This document shows positions 34,461 through 45,217 of a stretch of DNA of 64,000 nucleotides, piece by piece. How positions within the stretch are numbered: the stretch's first letter is position 1; each line of letters opens with the position of its first letter. The stretch covers positions 3,863,444 through 3,927,443 of the forward strand of contig OZ018326.1 of NCBI GenBank assembly GCA_963969495.1. Reading direction: 5' to 3'. The notes under the pieces are model-generated. The model was given only the letters and a program-made list of their open reading frames with translations. It was not told the origin of the DNA and ran no database searches. The position numbers and the translations under genes are program-made. Source of the DNA: Ceratothoa steindachneri. Taxonomy: Eukaryota; Arthropoda; Malacostraca; Isopoda; Cymothoidae.

Positions 34461-34461
<1 letters not shown>
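33228..34461 (+). repeat. Probable Gypsy 5' LTR
   Basis: This 1.2 kb lies just upstream of a plus-strand Gypsy gag region. Its downstream end (34321-34461) matches the LTR-like blocks at 1-150 and 53875-54008, preceded in two cases by an ATTAAA-type poly(A) signal within 30 bases (34300 and 53853). It contains three imperfect tandem units of 82-88 bases (starting 33833, 33921, 34003). The left boundary is uncertain: an 18-base segment at 33265-33282 recurs at 36513-36530, which may mark the start of the element ends. No full second LTR is visible. Confidence 0.45.
33833..34080. repeat. Three-unit imperfect minisatellite (82-88 bp) inside LTR
   Basis: Units start at 33833, 33921 and 34003. 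Each reads GAC(C/A)T(A/C)TTGAGGACA, then a variable segment, then TCAATCC-like and AGTTTGGAGAA-like sequence. A weaker fourth unit may precede them near 33760-33832. Confidence 0.75.

Positions 34462-34464
<3 letters not shown>

Positions 34465-34534
<70 letters not shown>
34465..34534. repeat. (TA)n microsatellite at the LTR end
   Basis: About 70 bases of TA repeat begin where a primer-binding site of the Gypsy element would be expected, directly after the LTR-like end. Confidence 0.95.
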
Positions 34535-34538
<4 letters not shown>

Positions 34539-34959
34539 AGCGTCAGGCTATGAGTCTTCCTAAGAATCTTCTCCACCTGATTTTGAAGCACTAAGTCAAT
34601 TAATAGCAGCTGCATCACCACGAATATCTGAACAGCAATATATTAGTACAATTTTATTTTTGATTAACGGATAACAACTAATTATTAACCATATTCTTGT
34701 GTGTTTTTTCCACATTTATCCTAGTTCCTTGAAAGGAGATACTAGCTAAGCGCTGATAGTAACCGCAATTTTTTTCCCTTATTCAGATTCACCCTTTAGT
34801 TATTTATTTTTTTTTTGTGCGAGTTCGACCGATTTTTAGTAGCAGTTTTCAATAATTTTGTCGTTAGTAAAATATATATTTGTTTTTGAGTAAAGCTTCA
34901 ATAGGTCTGGTAGCTTTTTCGTGTGCAAAGGCCGAAAGTAGCATATCCGGGATGTTTTC
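34535..34959. other. Probable untranslated leader of the Gypsy element
   Basis: Between the LTR/(TA)n and the gag region. No motif recognised; a pyrimidine-rich run lies near 34770-34816. Confidence 0.3.
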
Positions 34960-36512
34960 ATTCGATCGCTTTCATGAGCATGGGCAGATCCTAGACTTAT
35001 CTGGGAAAGATTTAATCACTTACGTCCGTCCAGGAAGAGGAACATAACGAACGTTAGGAAAGAAAAGCGCAGAGAGAAGCAGAAGTCGAAGAAAGAAAAC
35101 CATAGGGAGTAGCAGAAGTAGAAAAAGTAAACCACAGAAAGGAGCAGAAGAGAAAGAAAGAATTAGGCAGCATGAGAGAGAGATAAGCCGTGACCAAGTC
35201 GAGTTAAACTCCGTACGATTTCGAAATGAACAGGCTCAAGTGCGCTCACTAAAACTCCCGGATTACAAGGATGGACTTTGAATTAGATGGTGTCACCCGG
35301 CTAGAGCCACTCTTGAATCCTCATCTTTGTGACAAATTCATTTCGCTCTCTTCAGAGACCACCCTTGATTATTCATCCCTAAAAGCAGAACTACTTTCTG
35401 CTATTAACATGAATCCAGAATTTTATAGGGTTAGATTCCGCTGCGCGGGTATACAACCATGCTAAACCTACAGACAATTTGGATTTAAGCTTCGGCTTAA
35501 CTTCCAATTCTGGCTGGATTCCGCCCAAGTATCAAATGATTATGAGTCACAACATGACTTCATTCTAAGGGATTAACTTGTGTTGACCCTCCCTCGCGAA
35601 CTAAGGACCTTCATAGCGGACAGAAGAGCGCCCACTTTCAAGGAGTGTCTGGAAGAAGCCGAGCTCCACGCTTCCAGTCAAGATCTTTACCCCAATGAGA
35701 TCAAGAAGAACCATCCCCCTCCCCCAAACATAAGTTTGAGTTTGGCCAAGGCCAACCCAAGGGTAACAAAAGCTTCGTAAATGTGCAAACGCCGAGCAAG
35801 TACAGGCCTCAAACGCCACAAGAGCAAAAAGATGTGAAGCCCCCGTTACTCCCATCCACGCCTAACAACTACCCCCGTATATCAATTGTATGGTTTAGGT
35901 GTGGCACCCTTAGACACTTAAGTTACAATTGCCCTTAACATTCTCAACTGAGGACCTCGTGGAGTCACCAGGGCCACCGAATATCTGCTGCCCCCTCACC
36001 TAATCCGCCAGCCCGCATCGCCTGCGGTCCCTGCTCCCTCTTCCCCGGATTAACAGGTAAATTTTCTGTTTAACAAGAGTTTTCCCATTGGGCTCCAGTT
36101 TGAAAATGGCGAGGTAAATGGTTGCCGAGTCTCAACCCTGGTTATAGATATATGTTATACCTGTATAATAGTATCCGAAAAACTACTACCACGGCATAAC
36201 AGGTTCGCGTGGGTGCATGACATTTTAGATCGTTCAACCAGATTCCCAGTGGTACGGTGCCAAATTCAGTACCAGTACTTCACCGGATGGGCCGACGTAG
36301 TCGTGGCCGAGATAAAATTCTGCTCCGTCTTCATGGGACAGAAAGCACAGCTCTCCCAAAACCCAATTTCTTAGCCGGTCGTTACCAAGGCCCAGGCCGA
36401 GAAAGATTTATCGCTTCCAGTACCCCTATCGTCCCCAAACGTCGATCTCACAACCAATGTTCAATTTGATGAGGCGCAGAAGAATTGCCCCACATTACAA
36501 CACTTGGGGGCA
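34960..36512 (+). mobile_element. Gypsy LTR retrotransposon gag with start of protease, broken
   Basis: 35030-35220 encodes an Arg/Glu-rich coiled-coil-like stretch. From 35270 a SCAN-like gag core follows: LSSETTLDYSSLKAELLSAI and EFYRVRFRCAGIQP, in the order usual for arthropod Gypsy gag ('DY..LK..LL......P..YR..FR'). 35580-35780 continues it (LPRELRTFIADRR, FKECLEEAELHASS). A zinc knuckle at 35891-35932 reads WFRCGTLRHLSYNC, with the first Cys replaced by Trp. A protease-like segment begins near 36140 (VIDICYTCIIVS), lacking the Asp-Thr-Gly triad. The pre-RT linker (TKAQAEKDLSLP, NVDLTTNVQFDEAQKNCPTL) ends near 36510, where the element stops. RT and integrase are absent. Frameshifts throughout. 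Confidence 0.7.
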
Positions 36513-36817
36513 AAAGCGAGCCGTTACTCCTCATGTGGCTCAATTCTCTTGCTTTCTCCGCAAGGGAAAGGGGAAAATTTAACGTATATGTCAGCCTGAC
36601 CCTCTGGGAGGGTTTATGTTGTAATTTTCCTACAATGCTCTTCTCTTCCGCACGTGAAACAGACTATCTTACTTCTTGGGAATAACGACGCGGGGAGGGG
36701 GTAATTATGGGCTTAATGACTCCTAGTTCCGAAGGATAGAGGTTCCTGGGTCTCGAGGGGCCTTGTACTTTCTCGAATTTATGGGTATTTCTGAGAGGGG
36801 TACTGGAGTTATTAATC
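36513..36817. other. Junction region between two opposed Gypsy fragments
   Basis: It starts with the 18-base AAAGCGAGCCGTTACTCC segment also found at 33265-33282. The rest has no clear match. It may hold remnants of either Gypsy copy. Confidence 0.3.
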
Positions 36818-37640
36818 TTAAACATTGGAGTGACAAGGGAGGCTTCTTATTAACATTGGGGTATAAGTTATGGCTAATTGCATAAACATCAGCCTCTTAA
36901 GGCATTCCTTGAACCTAGAACAGCGCTTGTCCTCAACGAAGGCACGGACTGCGGAGATCAGGGAAGCTAAGAATTGATCTATTAGGACAAAGTCCAGAAG
37001 GGACTCGTACTCTTGGGGGACTAAACACGCCTCTAACCAAAATTGGAGGTGTTTCTGGGGGGTATACCCAAAAGGGCGAAAGGTCTGACCCAGGCAGATC
37101 TTTTCGTGACGGAAATGGACACGATAGAAGTCTGAAGCTATATTTACGGCAGCTAAGAGTTCAGACTTGAAGGTAGAGTAGTCCACAGTGGACTCTGAGG
37201 GAAGCGAAATGAATATATCTCTCAACTTTGATTTCAGGAGGGGGAGCAATTTAGCGACCCAGCTTCTCGATGTCCCAACTGTTGATTTCAAAAATGTCGA
37301 AATGTGTAAGATATGATCCAAAATCTTCTTCTTCTCTAAAGACGGGTAATCTTACTGACGGGGACTGTGGAGTTTCGGTCCGGGAGTTAACTGACATTGA
37401 CTTCATTTGATTACGGCTTAATTGCAGTTTATGCTATTTATTCTTTCACACTCTTCTATTTCTGTTCTGTCTTTTCCATCTCTCATTGTTCTTTTCTCTC
37501 TTCAGCTTCTCTTAGTTTTTTGCTCTTCTCTCTTCAGCTTCTCTTAGTTCTTTTTCCTAAGCTTTTCGTTCTAGTTAGTTCACTCTCCTCTTTCATTTCT
37601 CTCTTCTTACTAATTATAAGTTAATAATTCTCAGCCTGAC
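36818..37640 (-). mobile_element. Second Gypsy gag fragment, opposite strand
   Basis: The minus-strand frame 37321-36818 is open for 167 codons and contains WVAKLLPLLKSKLRDIFISL, SESTVDYSTFKSELLAAV, FYRVHFRHEKICLGQTFRPF, LQFWLEACLV and VRAFVEDKRCSRFKECLKRL, the same gag order as the plus-strand copy at 35.3-35.8 kb. It is a diverged relative and not an inverted duplicate. Upstream on the minus strand (37640-37400) a repeated Arg/Glu-rich sequence (+ strand CTCTTCAGCTTCTCTTAG twice, near 37498 and 37528) matches the coiled-coil-like region before gag. Zinc knuckle, protease and pol are missing. Confidence 0.75.
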
Positions 37641-39700
37641 AGGCCTAACGACTCTCCTTGACTCTTGCAATGGTCAAACGAAGAAAACATCTTGTTGGCT
37701 TATAAGGGAAAACGTAACACGCGAACGGGGCTATTGACGTAACGAAATTACTCGGCAAAATTCGTGAAGCCTAACTTTTCCCCCAAATATATATTTAAAA
37801 ATTATTCTACTAAAGGAACACTAAAACTCTTCCTACACGATTATGACGGGTTAATCTATCTAATCCGGCTGAGAAATAACTCAAATATTTTGGTAAATGG
37901 AATAAATAAACACACAGAACGGGTCCCAACTAATGAACTAAATTTTAAAAAGCTAATACTCTAAAGTTCCACTGATCTATAACTAACATGAACGTACTTC
38001 GGCCAAAATAGGAAAATAAAGAAACTTCAATAATGAGAGGTAACTACCAAAACTCAAAGGAGATGTAAATCAACTATACTGATTTACTATGTAATAGATC
38101 TCACCCACTTGACACCAGTTTTTATAATATAGAAGTAATATATATAATATATCTCTTAGTACCACCACTTTATACCATACAATACTTCTATATTATGAGG
38201 GGGGGACTTAATCACCTACTGCAACGCGTACCGTTGAAGGACTGTTCCCCGGGATTAACGACCGACTAGGAGGTCACACTTGAGGCGTTGGGTTTCAAAT
38301 CCTTAATAATGAAACAAAGTGCATAAATGGTTTGCGAGATTTACTTGAATAGGCCGGGAGTATCGTTCAAGGTTAGTTAAATATGAAACAACAAAAATAT
38401 CATTTTGTTTACAAAGATTAAAATAAGAATAATACATAATAGACGAAAGGGTATTATTTAAATTTATATAGTTTCTTAAAAATTATTATGAGGAAGGATT
38501 CTCAAATGGAATTAATTAATTAATATAACCATGTTCAGATCAAAAGGGGGAACTTGACAATACTAATAATAGAGGGGGTTTCAGTCTTACGGGTCGATGA
38601 CTTAGAGGAAGGTCCTTCTTACGATAAGGCCAGTGGGGAACCTTCTGATGAGGCAAGTGCAGCACGATCCGCATAAGGCAGGTGGGCTACGATCCCAGCC
38701 AACGTTTCCATGAAGATAGCCAAACTTCAAAGATGACGTTCGAAGGGGAATGTGGGAATTCTCGTAATTCCATTGAAAGAGGAATCTTATTTCCATCAAA
38801 GGTAATCCACGGAGCTTTTCTTCGGTTCGATTAAACGAAGGGACACTCTTGTGCAAATTAAAAGGTTTGATGTTCACACAAGCTACCAATTGCCTTTGTA
38901 GAATCACGGCTGAAGAAGTCTGCTGTCTGACGAACGCTCACAGGACGAGACGATAAGGACGGCCTTGAGGTGCGGGCTAGATTCATCGAACTACAGAATT
39001 ACCCGAGTATTTGTATATCCGATTCTGAACGGGAAGGGGTAGTTTGGAGAAAGGTGTCACAAGCTCCTTACATCTTAATCCGGAGGCGGAGTCGATTCAT
39101 CATTTATCAGCATAGGGCGAAACAGAGCAGCTCTTTCATACCTAGTCAGCGGGGAGAAGGGGCTTGGGACGTGTTCGCAGGATTGGAAAATATTTTCTCA
39201 ACGTGCTCAGTAATCGAAATTCGAGAATTTTCGAACAGGAAATGACTTCGTCCATGGCGGGATACCAATTGCACGTGGTCTTCGAAATATTAGGGCTGGG
39301 GGGGGGGGGGCTTAGACTTTATTCTTTTACAAAAATGTTATATATATTATTTTTCAAATGACACATTGTTTTAGATTCTGGATTACTTCTATCCACATAA
39401 TTATTTGCGTGCCCATTTCAGACCTTCAAAGGTTTTATATGAGAGTCATCTCTGAATGTTCATTGTTAATCCTATTTTTGCCTTGCGATGTGGCACTACA
39501 ATTACTTTGCGCTGTATTGAAATATGCTTCAAATTCCATTTACAACTGTTTCCTTGATAAGAAATTCCAGCCTGTTTAACAATTGTACTCAATTAAGCGA
39601 AATGCCTTAAATAGACAATTGGATTAGACTTCTTTCTCATAATACTTAATATATAGCTTAGACTCTCACTATGTTTCTTATTTTTCATTTGTCCTTCCAG
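37641..39700. other. Unassigned sequence before the second host exon
   Basis: No family was recognised, although 38580-39300 is richer in GC than the surroundings and has a 101-codon minus frame (38907-38602) and a 91-codon plus frame (38970-39245); part may be LTR of the minus-strand Gypsy copy. Inverted 14-base arms lie at 38124-38137 and 38183-38196. A 13-base G run lies at about 39298-39310. The acceptor of the host exon ends at 39700. Confidence 0.35.
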
Positions 39701-39839
39701 ACAGCAATTCTTTCTGTCAGTGGGCTGGAGCCAGCAACCTCATTCGCAGCCATCGTATACTCGACCAATGAAAAAGGGAGCGGAGAATTATTTCGGCTAC
39801 AAACCTACACACTAAAAGACAACGCGGAAAAGAGAACTG
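39701..39839 (+). CDS. Sidestep-like receptor exon: end of fibronectin domain and juxtamembrane stretch
   Basis: Acceptor TGTCCTTCCAG ends at 39700; donor G|GTAATA begins at 39840. The exon starts in phase 0, as the 253-413 exon ends, and stops after one base of a codon. It encodes TAILSVSGLEPATSFAAIVY followed by STNEKGSGE, the second half of a fibronectin-III-like domain. 'V.GLEP...F.....ST N.KG.S' is the usual ending in Sidestep proteins. A short LQTYTLKDNAEKRT stretch follows, close to the 'YTLK..EK.T' sequence found before the transmembrane helix in the family. Confidence 0.85.
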
Positions 39840-41713
39840 GTAATATTTTTCTCCTACCAATTATTCGATATGTTTCCCAGTGGTAGTCTTTCGAACCTTA
39901 TTTATCTTTCTCTTTGACATATACTTATCACTTCTTACAAGTATGATAAATTTAATTGTTGATTGAATAAAGTAAAAGATGAATAAATAAAAAAATAAAC
40001 CAGGGAAAAAGTGTGTTTAGAACTTCTTATAAATGCCATCAATTTCAAATATCACATAAGATAGATGATTAATCAATATTATTTAGATCAAGTTCTAAAA
40101 ACAAAACTAGATATCATCCAGAAATCAATAATGGGGCATGCTTGGTTTAATCGGATGAAAATATTTGAAGAAAATAAATTGTCTTAATTTGATATTCAGT
40201 AGACATTCACCATTAGCGTTGTCTCATTGCCTATATTATAATATATTAGTAATAACAGGTAAAGTGATTGCAATAGTCTAATTAGATATTTGACTGCCTC
40301 TGTATTTATTTAATATAAGTTCCTCTAAGTGTCATCCTATGTGAATAAGTTTTTGTTTGTTTTAATGTATACAAAAATGATCTAACCTTATAATTAAATA
40401 CTAAAATAAGGTTTTATGATTTACAATTGTTTTACCATATTTCTTTATTTTCAAGAATCTATCTTCTATCTCCAGTCAGTTAACTATTTTATAAACTTTA
40501 AACCATTATTCCTATCAAACACAATGAGAACACCATGAAAAGTAACAGTGAAAATGTTCCTGTCTTTCGACTTGAGAATGTAGTAAAAGCGAGACTAGGG
40601 TTAGAAAATGAATAGATTACAATGGTTAATTTGTCGTGAATTATTTTATTTCTGATTCTTTCGATTTGTCCTCTATTCGGTTTTTGGCCATGAGTTAATC
40701 CGTGAATAAGTTTGCAAAAATTCATTATAAAAGTAATAAAGAACCAGAACAAGAAACTAGTTCACTGAGCAAAATAAAATATTTATTGGCCTGACGCCCT
40801 TCAATAAGGAAGTTGATCTTTGTAATTTAAGCTGTGAAGACATAGCTTTATATATATTTTTATTTAGATATTAACAAATATATTAACACAGTTTTAGGGA
40901 ATGGAAGCTCCTAAACACAAAAATCTACATTAAAATGAGGGTTAAGACGGCTTAAAATAGTTAATCTATAATGGACACAAGATTAAGATGGGCAGAGATT
41001 ATTATTCGGGACACGGAGACGTGAGGAAGGCATAGTGAATTGTATGTTTGTTTGCATATTTATTTGGGCTATTTACCTTATGTATATAAGGCTTCTAAAA
41101 TAAGTAGCACATGCACCAAACCGCCGATATATATAAGCAATAGTTTCCAGGCAACTGGCAACAGGTGCGTAGTTCTGTTGCCAATAATAATAATGTACAA
41201 ACGTTTGAGGGCCACCCTCATTGTTATGACAGTGAAAACCATGAAAAAGGACAAAACCTTTTATGGAAATATATTGCGCGCTGTATGATCATTTATTCAC
41301 TTTCCTTAACAGTTTTGCCAATATCATAAAAATAATGGAGCTGTCAACTTGAGAAATGCCAGAGATGGTAATTCATGTCATTCTCAGGAAAAGCACAATT
41401 TCGTCTTGATAGGTTCATGATCCGGATCCGTGGGATCAAAATATATATGTAAAAAGGAAATATTTTCCGAGTCACGGTACACAAAAGAGAGACTGGTTGA
41501 AACAAAGAACTATGACTAGTCAAAAGGTGAGATAATGTTGATTAAAAATGCTTCAAATCAATTTTGGCTATCGGTTAATGGTAAAAATCTATACCTCCAA
41601 GATTGAGAAACCTAGATCTTCCATTATGGAAAATCAGCTTTTTGTTGATAATCCACAAAATCTGAAGAGAAAATAAGATCCTAATTAAAAACGAAAGTTT
41701 CTTTGTTAAATAA

Positions 41714-41716
<3 letters not shown>
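39840..41716. other. Intronic sequence, nothing recognised
   Basis: No gene or element supported. An 84-codon minus frame (40752-40498) and an 82-codon plus frame (41040-41288) lack motifs. Confidence 0.4.

Positions 41717-41801
<85 letters not shown>
41717..41801. repeat. (TA)n microsatellite
   Basis: About 85 bases of nearly pure TA repeat. No PLE end was recognised beside it. Confidence 0.97.
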
Positions 41802-42609
41802 GTGTATCACTCAAAGATTACTAATGGTACCCAATTTAGTTCGAATGATAAAGAGGTATTTCGGGGGTCGAGAAATTCAATGTATCATTTAACTTCTGTC
41901 TAAAGGGTAGAGTAGATCTGGAATCTTTTATTGAAATTTTAGAGCACTGTACTATGCGAACCGTCTAGCCAGGAATAAATAGTGGTGCAAATGATGGACG
42001 GTTATTGACAGGATGTACAACTTTTAGAATATATGATGACTATTATGGTTAGATGGGAAAGTATAGAAGAGCAATAGACAAAGAATTGCTCGATGTTCCC
42101 TGAGAATTACGTTATTTGGCGTGCTGGCTTATGGCAAAATACTCGGGTTGAGCGTGGAGGGAGTTCTCTATGTGAATTCCTTCCAGCTACTCCTCAAGAC
42201 TTCAGTAAAGGGTCTGGATAATTAAACTGAGATTAGTGAGGTCGCACCACAAAAACTATTATATAGTTGCTGGATAACAAAGCGGAAATCATTTGGTATT
42301 TTAAAGGTTTAGGGTCCGAAGAAGGGAAGCTTGACTTTGATCTGATTAAAGTAACATTAAAAAAGTTTATTTATGCAACATTCTATTAGATGAACTGGGA
42401 TTCCATTTTTTTTAATAAATGATTTGAAGAATGACAATTAATTGTGCACTTTGAGTAAGAGCACAGATAAATTTGATTTTGAAGGAAAGTAAAAAGAGCC
42501 TAAAGGAAGCTGGTTGCCCATCTGGTGGGGGTGTGAATTGAGCTCTATTTTGACCACCTTGATTTTTTGGTCTTTTAATATCACTTTACCATGCCTTTAA
42601 AAAACTCTG
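41802..42609. other. Intronic sequence, nothing recognised
   Basis: No element recognised. Confidence 0.4.
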
Positions 42610-42795
42610 GTTTGTTGTCACGTGAGCTTAGGCACGTCCAATTTCTCTCTTCTTTACTAAATTGATATACATATAATCTGTAACTAACGGTTATCTTTTT
42701 TTTTATCTTCAAAATGTTTTTGAATGGCAGAAATGAAATATTATGAAAGCTTTGTAGTGTTTGTTACTAACCCCAAACTCTGTACTTGCTTTTTC

Positions 42796-42797
<2 letters not shown>
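42610..42797 (+). repeat. PLE-tail-like segment ending at (TA)n, plus orientation
   Basis: It resembles 22190-22351 in a common order of short matches, including 'AATTTCTCT.TTC' and a terminal 'ACTTGCTTTTTCATTA' immediately before (TA)n. Inferred to be the 3' end of a second PLE family in plus orientation, tail to tail with the minus-strand PLE on the other side of the microsatellite. No coding motif. Confidence 0.35.

Positions 42798-42876
<79 letters not shown>
42798..42876. repeat. (TA)n microsatellite
   Basis: About 79 bases of TA repeat directly abutting the 3' end of the minus-strand PLE at 42877. Confidence 0.97.
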
Positions 42877-42879
<3 letters not shown>

Positions 42880-44212
42880 TATAAATAGCGAGCAGTTTTT
42901 CTTGTATGCGTTTTTTTGAAGACCATTGTATATTTACCCTTAATTAATTTTCCTTAATTAAGTTTCTACTTTTCATATTATTTGCTTATCTCCATCTTAT
43001 TGATGGTAACTTATCTCTTCTAAGTTGATCTCTCTTTTTTTAAGTCACTGTGTTTGGTCAAACCAAACTTTAATTACTAAGATTTCGATCTTGCGCGATC
43101 ATCTTCAGAGTAGATTCTTCTGTCCTTTTCCTCCTTTACTGATGATGACATGCTGAGAAAAGTTTTAATGGGTTATTTATTAGTACACGCTTTACCGTAA
43201 GGTCAAAGGGCACGGCACAATCAGTAAGAGGTAATATTAAAAACAGTTTTAATGTTCAAACCAACATATGGCTTGAGGGTTGAGGTCTGGCTTCCTTCAT
43301 TTATTAAGATAGCTTCTATGATATTACTCTTGATAAATTTCTCTCTTTTTTTTAATTCTGGTGTTGTCAACCAATTTATTTCCTTTGAAGACGGTATTAT
43401 GAATGTATGCCGTGTTGAAGATGCATTGTTAAATTCTTCAAATGGTGGTGGTTGTCATTCCAACATACTTAGAGTTATTATGAAGTTTGAGGTCTTAATG
43501 TGGGCAGTTGAACTATTAGATTATGTTGGTATACTTAAGTTTCGCGGAGTCTTGACAGACGTTATTTTTCATAAGAAGATTGTTCACTTTTGTTATTTTG
43601 TAATATATGATGAGTAGATTTTGGTCGTTGAAATTTTGACTTTGGTTTACAATTAAGGATCTCCTTGATTGCTCTTCCATCTGATTTGTCGACAATAGAC
43701 ATTTATATAGAAGAGGTTAAAGTAATTTTTGACAACTTAGTTGTTGTCAGTTTGATGCATGACTTGGATTTAATTAAGTACAAAATTTCGTAGTTTATGT
43801 TCTATCATGCTGTTTGAAAAACCGTTATTTACGAGGGTTTGTTTGACGCGGCAGATCTCCTGATGGAAAAATCCCGCGTGAAAGAGCATTTGTATATCCG
43901 GTGTATTTATGAACGATTACACTCTTTTTATATCTTTTGGGATATTCACCTTCTGCGTTAAGGTATTTTACAGGTCTGTACCATTTCTACACATTTATTT
44001 CTGATATATTTTCCATAAGAATTTGTATTTCAACATCCAGAAAAGGGAATTTTTTGTCTGTGCTTAAACGTAAGTAAATGTAAATTTTTGACGGACTTGT
44101 CCTCAAATTGATAAAATATTCCTGTCGAGTTGACACATGTAGAAAGTGCCGAAAGTCGAACCAAGGGGCGATGCCATATTCACGGATATCTATACACACA
44201 AGTCGATGGAGG
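42877..44212 (-). mobile_element. Penelope-like element, RT C-terminus to 3' end (locus 3)
   Basis: Minus-strand frame 44199-43987 contains INLRTSPSKIYIYLRLSTDK followed by KFPFLDVEI, the 'LPFLDV.I' motif of PLE reverse transcriptase after YVDD. It continues in other frames with FHAGFFHQEICRVKQTLVNN and GFSNSMIEHKLRNFV (about 43900-43790), the typical 'E...IKQ.L..N.(F/Y)' segment. The 43250-43620 part (antisense of the long plus frame there) encodes the connector. The 3' region (43130-42877) matches PLE locus 1 and holds the best hammerhead-like core. The endonuclease is unreadable. It ends at (TA)n 42798-42876. Confidence 0.65.
43083..43108 (-). ncRNA. Hammerhead-ribozyme-like core in PLE 3' region
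   Basis: On the minus strand CTGAAGA (43108-43102) matches the CTGANGA box exactly. A GATC...GATC stem II with loop GCGCAA follows, and then GAAA (43086-43083). Penelope-like elements are known to carry hammerhead motifs in their terminal regions. Stem III could be CTT/AAG just downstream, but a cleavage triplet and stem I were not securely identified, so catalysis is unproven. Confidence 0.5.
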
Positions 44213-44393
44213 ACAAAAGAATCTACTCTAAAGATGATTGCGCAAGATCGAAAGCTTAGTAATTAAAATTTGGTTTTAACAAACACATGACCTGAAAGAA
44301 GAGTTAAACTTAGGAGAAATAATTTACTATCTACAAGATGAAAAAAAGAAAATAAAGAAAGTAGAAAGTTGCCAAAGAGAACAACAATATATA

Positions 44394-44396
<3 letters not shown>
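44213..44396 (+). mobile_element. Inverted extra copy of the PLE 3' region (locus 3)
   Basis: 44218-44396 is the reverse complement, with substitutions, of about 42950-43125. Shared blocks are AGA(A)TCTACTCT(A/G)AAGATGAT, CGCAAGATCGAAA and CTTAGTAATTAAA. It carries a core at 44228-44253 (CTAAAGA - hairpin - GAAA) on the plus strand. It ends at the (TA)n block 44397-44472, so the PLE is bounded on both sides by the same 3'-end sequence in inverted orientation and by TA repeats. Confidence 0.7.

Positions 44397-44472
<76 letters not shown>
44397..44472. repeat. (TA)n microsatellite
   Basis: About 76 bases of TA repeat bordering the inverted PLE end copy. Confidence 0.97.
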
Positions 44473-44479
<7 letters not shown>

Positions 44480-44579
44480 GTGCGTCAGTATTTTGAGTAC
44501 ATTTGAAGGCATCTAGAAATAGCTCATAAAACATGTGAGAAAAGCTATTTAATTCGAAAATCGTTACAAAAAATGTTGA

Positions 44580-44830
44580 GCTTCCTTATAACACCCCTAT
44601 TCAATAAATCCCCCTTAGCCTCAATGGGGATTCATTTTAGGCTCTGATGCGCCTACATGCCCGAAGCAGATGATCTTTATCAATTTCAGACAGCCTTTCT
44701 TATCGCGGAATTGAGAAATTGCAAGGTTTTATGGGAGATGTTAGTAGACCTGTTTCTTGACCGGGTCTTAGGAATGATAGCCCTTTAGATTGAGGCCAAG
44801 GGAGTTAAGAGGCTCACTTGGCCTGTTGGC
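44580..44830 (-). mobile_element. Possible maT/mariner-like transposase C-terminal fragment
   Basis: Minus-strand broken frames show a degenerate LNSLGLNLKGYH (cf. 'SPDLNPLDY'), then DPVKKQVY, and near the end GGFIE, the usual last residues of several mariner-type transposases. Weak on its own; supported by a clearer fragment of the same superfamily at 45.9-46.3 kb. Confidence 0.3.
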
Positions 44831-45217
44831 CCTATTCAGAGTTTTTCTCAAGAGAAAAAACAGAAGAATTCCAGCCTTTTTATCTGTCTGGAAGCACATC
44901 GTGACTTATCATGTTGAAAAATATAAGATTTTCCGTTGCGTACTCTTTCTATCTAGTGTTTAACAACCTACTCCATATTGCTGTGTAGCCCTCAGCATTG
45001 ACTCTTAAGCCCCATGAAAAAAAATGACGAGCCATGATATTTCTCTTAATTGTAACGACTTCTAGATCCATCAAAGTTGCTGCAAAATTGGTATGTATTG
45101 CATATAGAAACTCACTTGTTACTCTTCCTAACTATCTATCATTCCTTGAATTTACCTGTTAGCCCTATTCAGAGTTTTTGTCACCAGAAAAAACAAAAGA
45201 ATTCCAGCCTTTTTATG
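44820..45217. repeat. Direct repeat pair of about 62 bp
   Basis: 44820-44882 and 45157-45217 both read CCTGTT(G/A)GCCCTATTCAG, then GAGTTTTT.TCA..AGAAAAAACA.AAGAATTCCAGCC and TTTTTAT. Spacing is about 337 bases. May reflect two copies of one decayed transposon. Confidence 0.85.

Larger units (their letters stand above)
414..39700 (+). other. Intron of about 39.3 kb in the Sidestep-like gene
   Basis: It is bounded by GTAAGT at 414 and a CTTCCAG acceptor ending at 39700. Both flanking exons are phase 0, and the joined protein reads from ANVTSP straight into TAILSVSGLEP, the expected continuity of a Sidestep fibronectin domain, so no coding exon appears to be missing. The intron holds PLE, LINE, Gypsy, Tc1/mariner and SINE remnants in both orientations, annotated separately. 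The intron call depends on the exon pairing; no transcript evidence is available. Confidence 0.7.

Noticed and set aside
39298..39310. G-run as a G-quadruplex
   Set aside because: A single uninterrupted homopolymer run, likely unstable or a sequencing-length artefact; no multiple G tracts with loops around it.
43252..43617. 121-codon plus-strand ORF as a host gene
   Set aside because: It is antisense to a PLE connector region supported by PLE motifs on both sides, and has no domain of its own.
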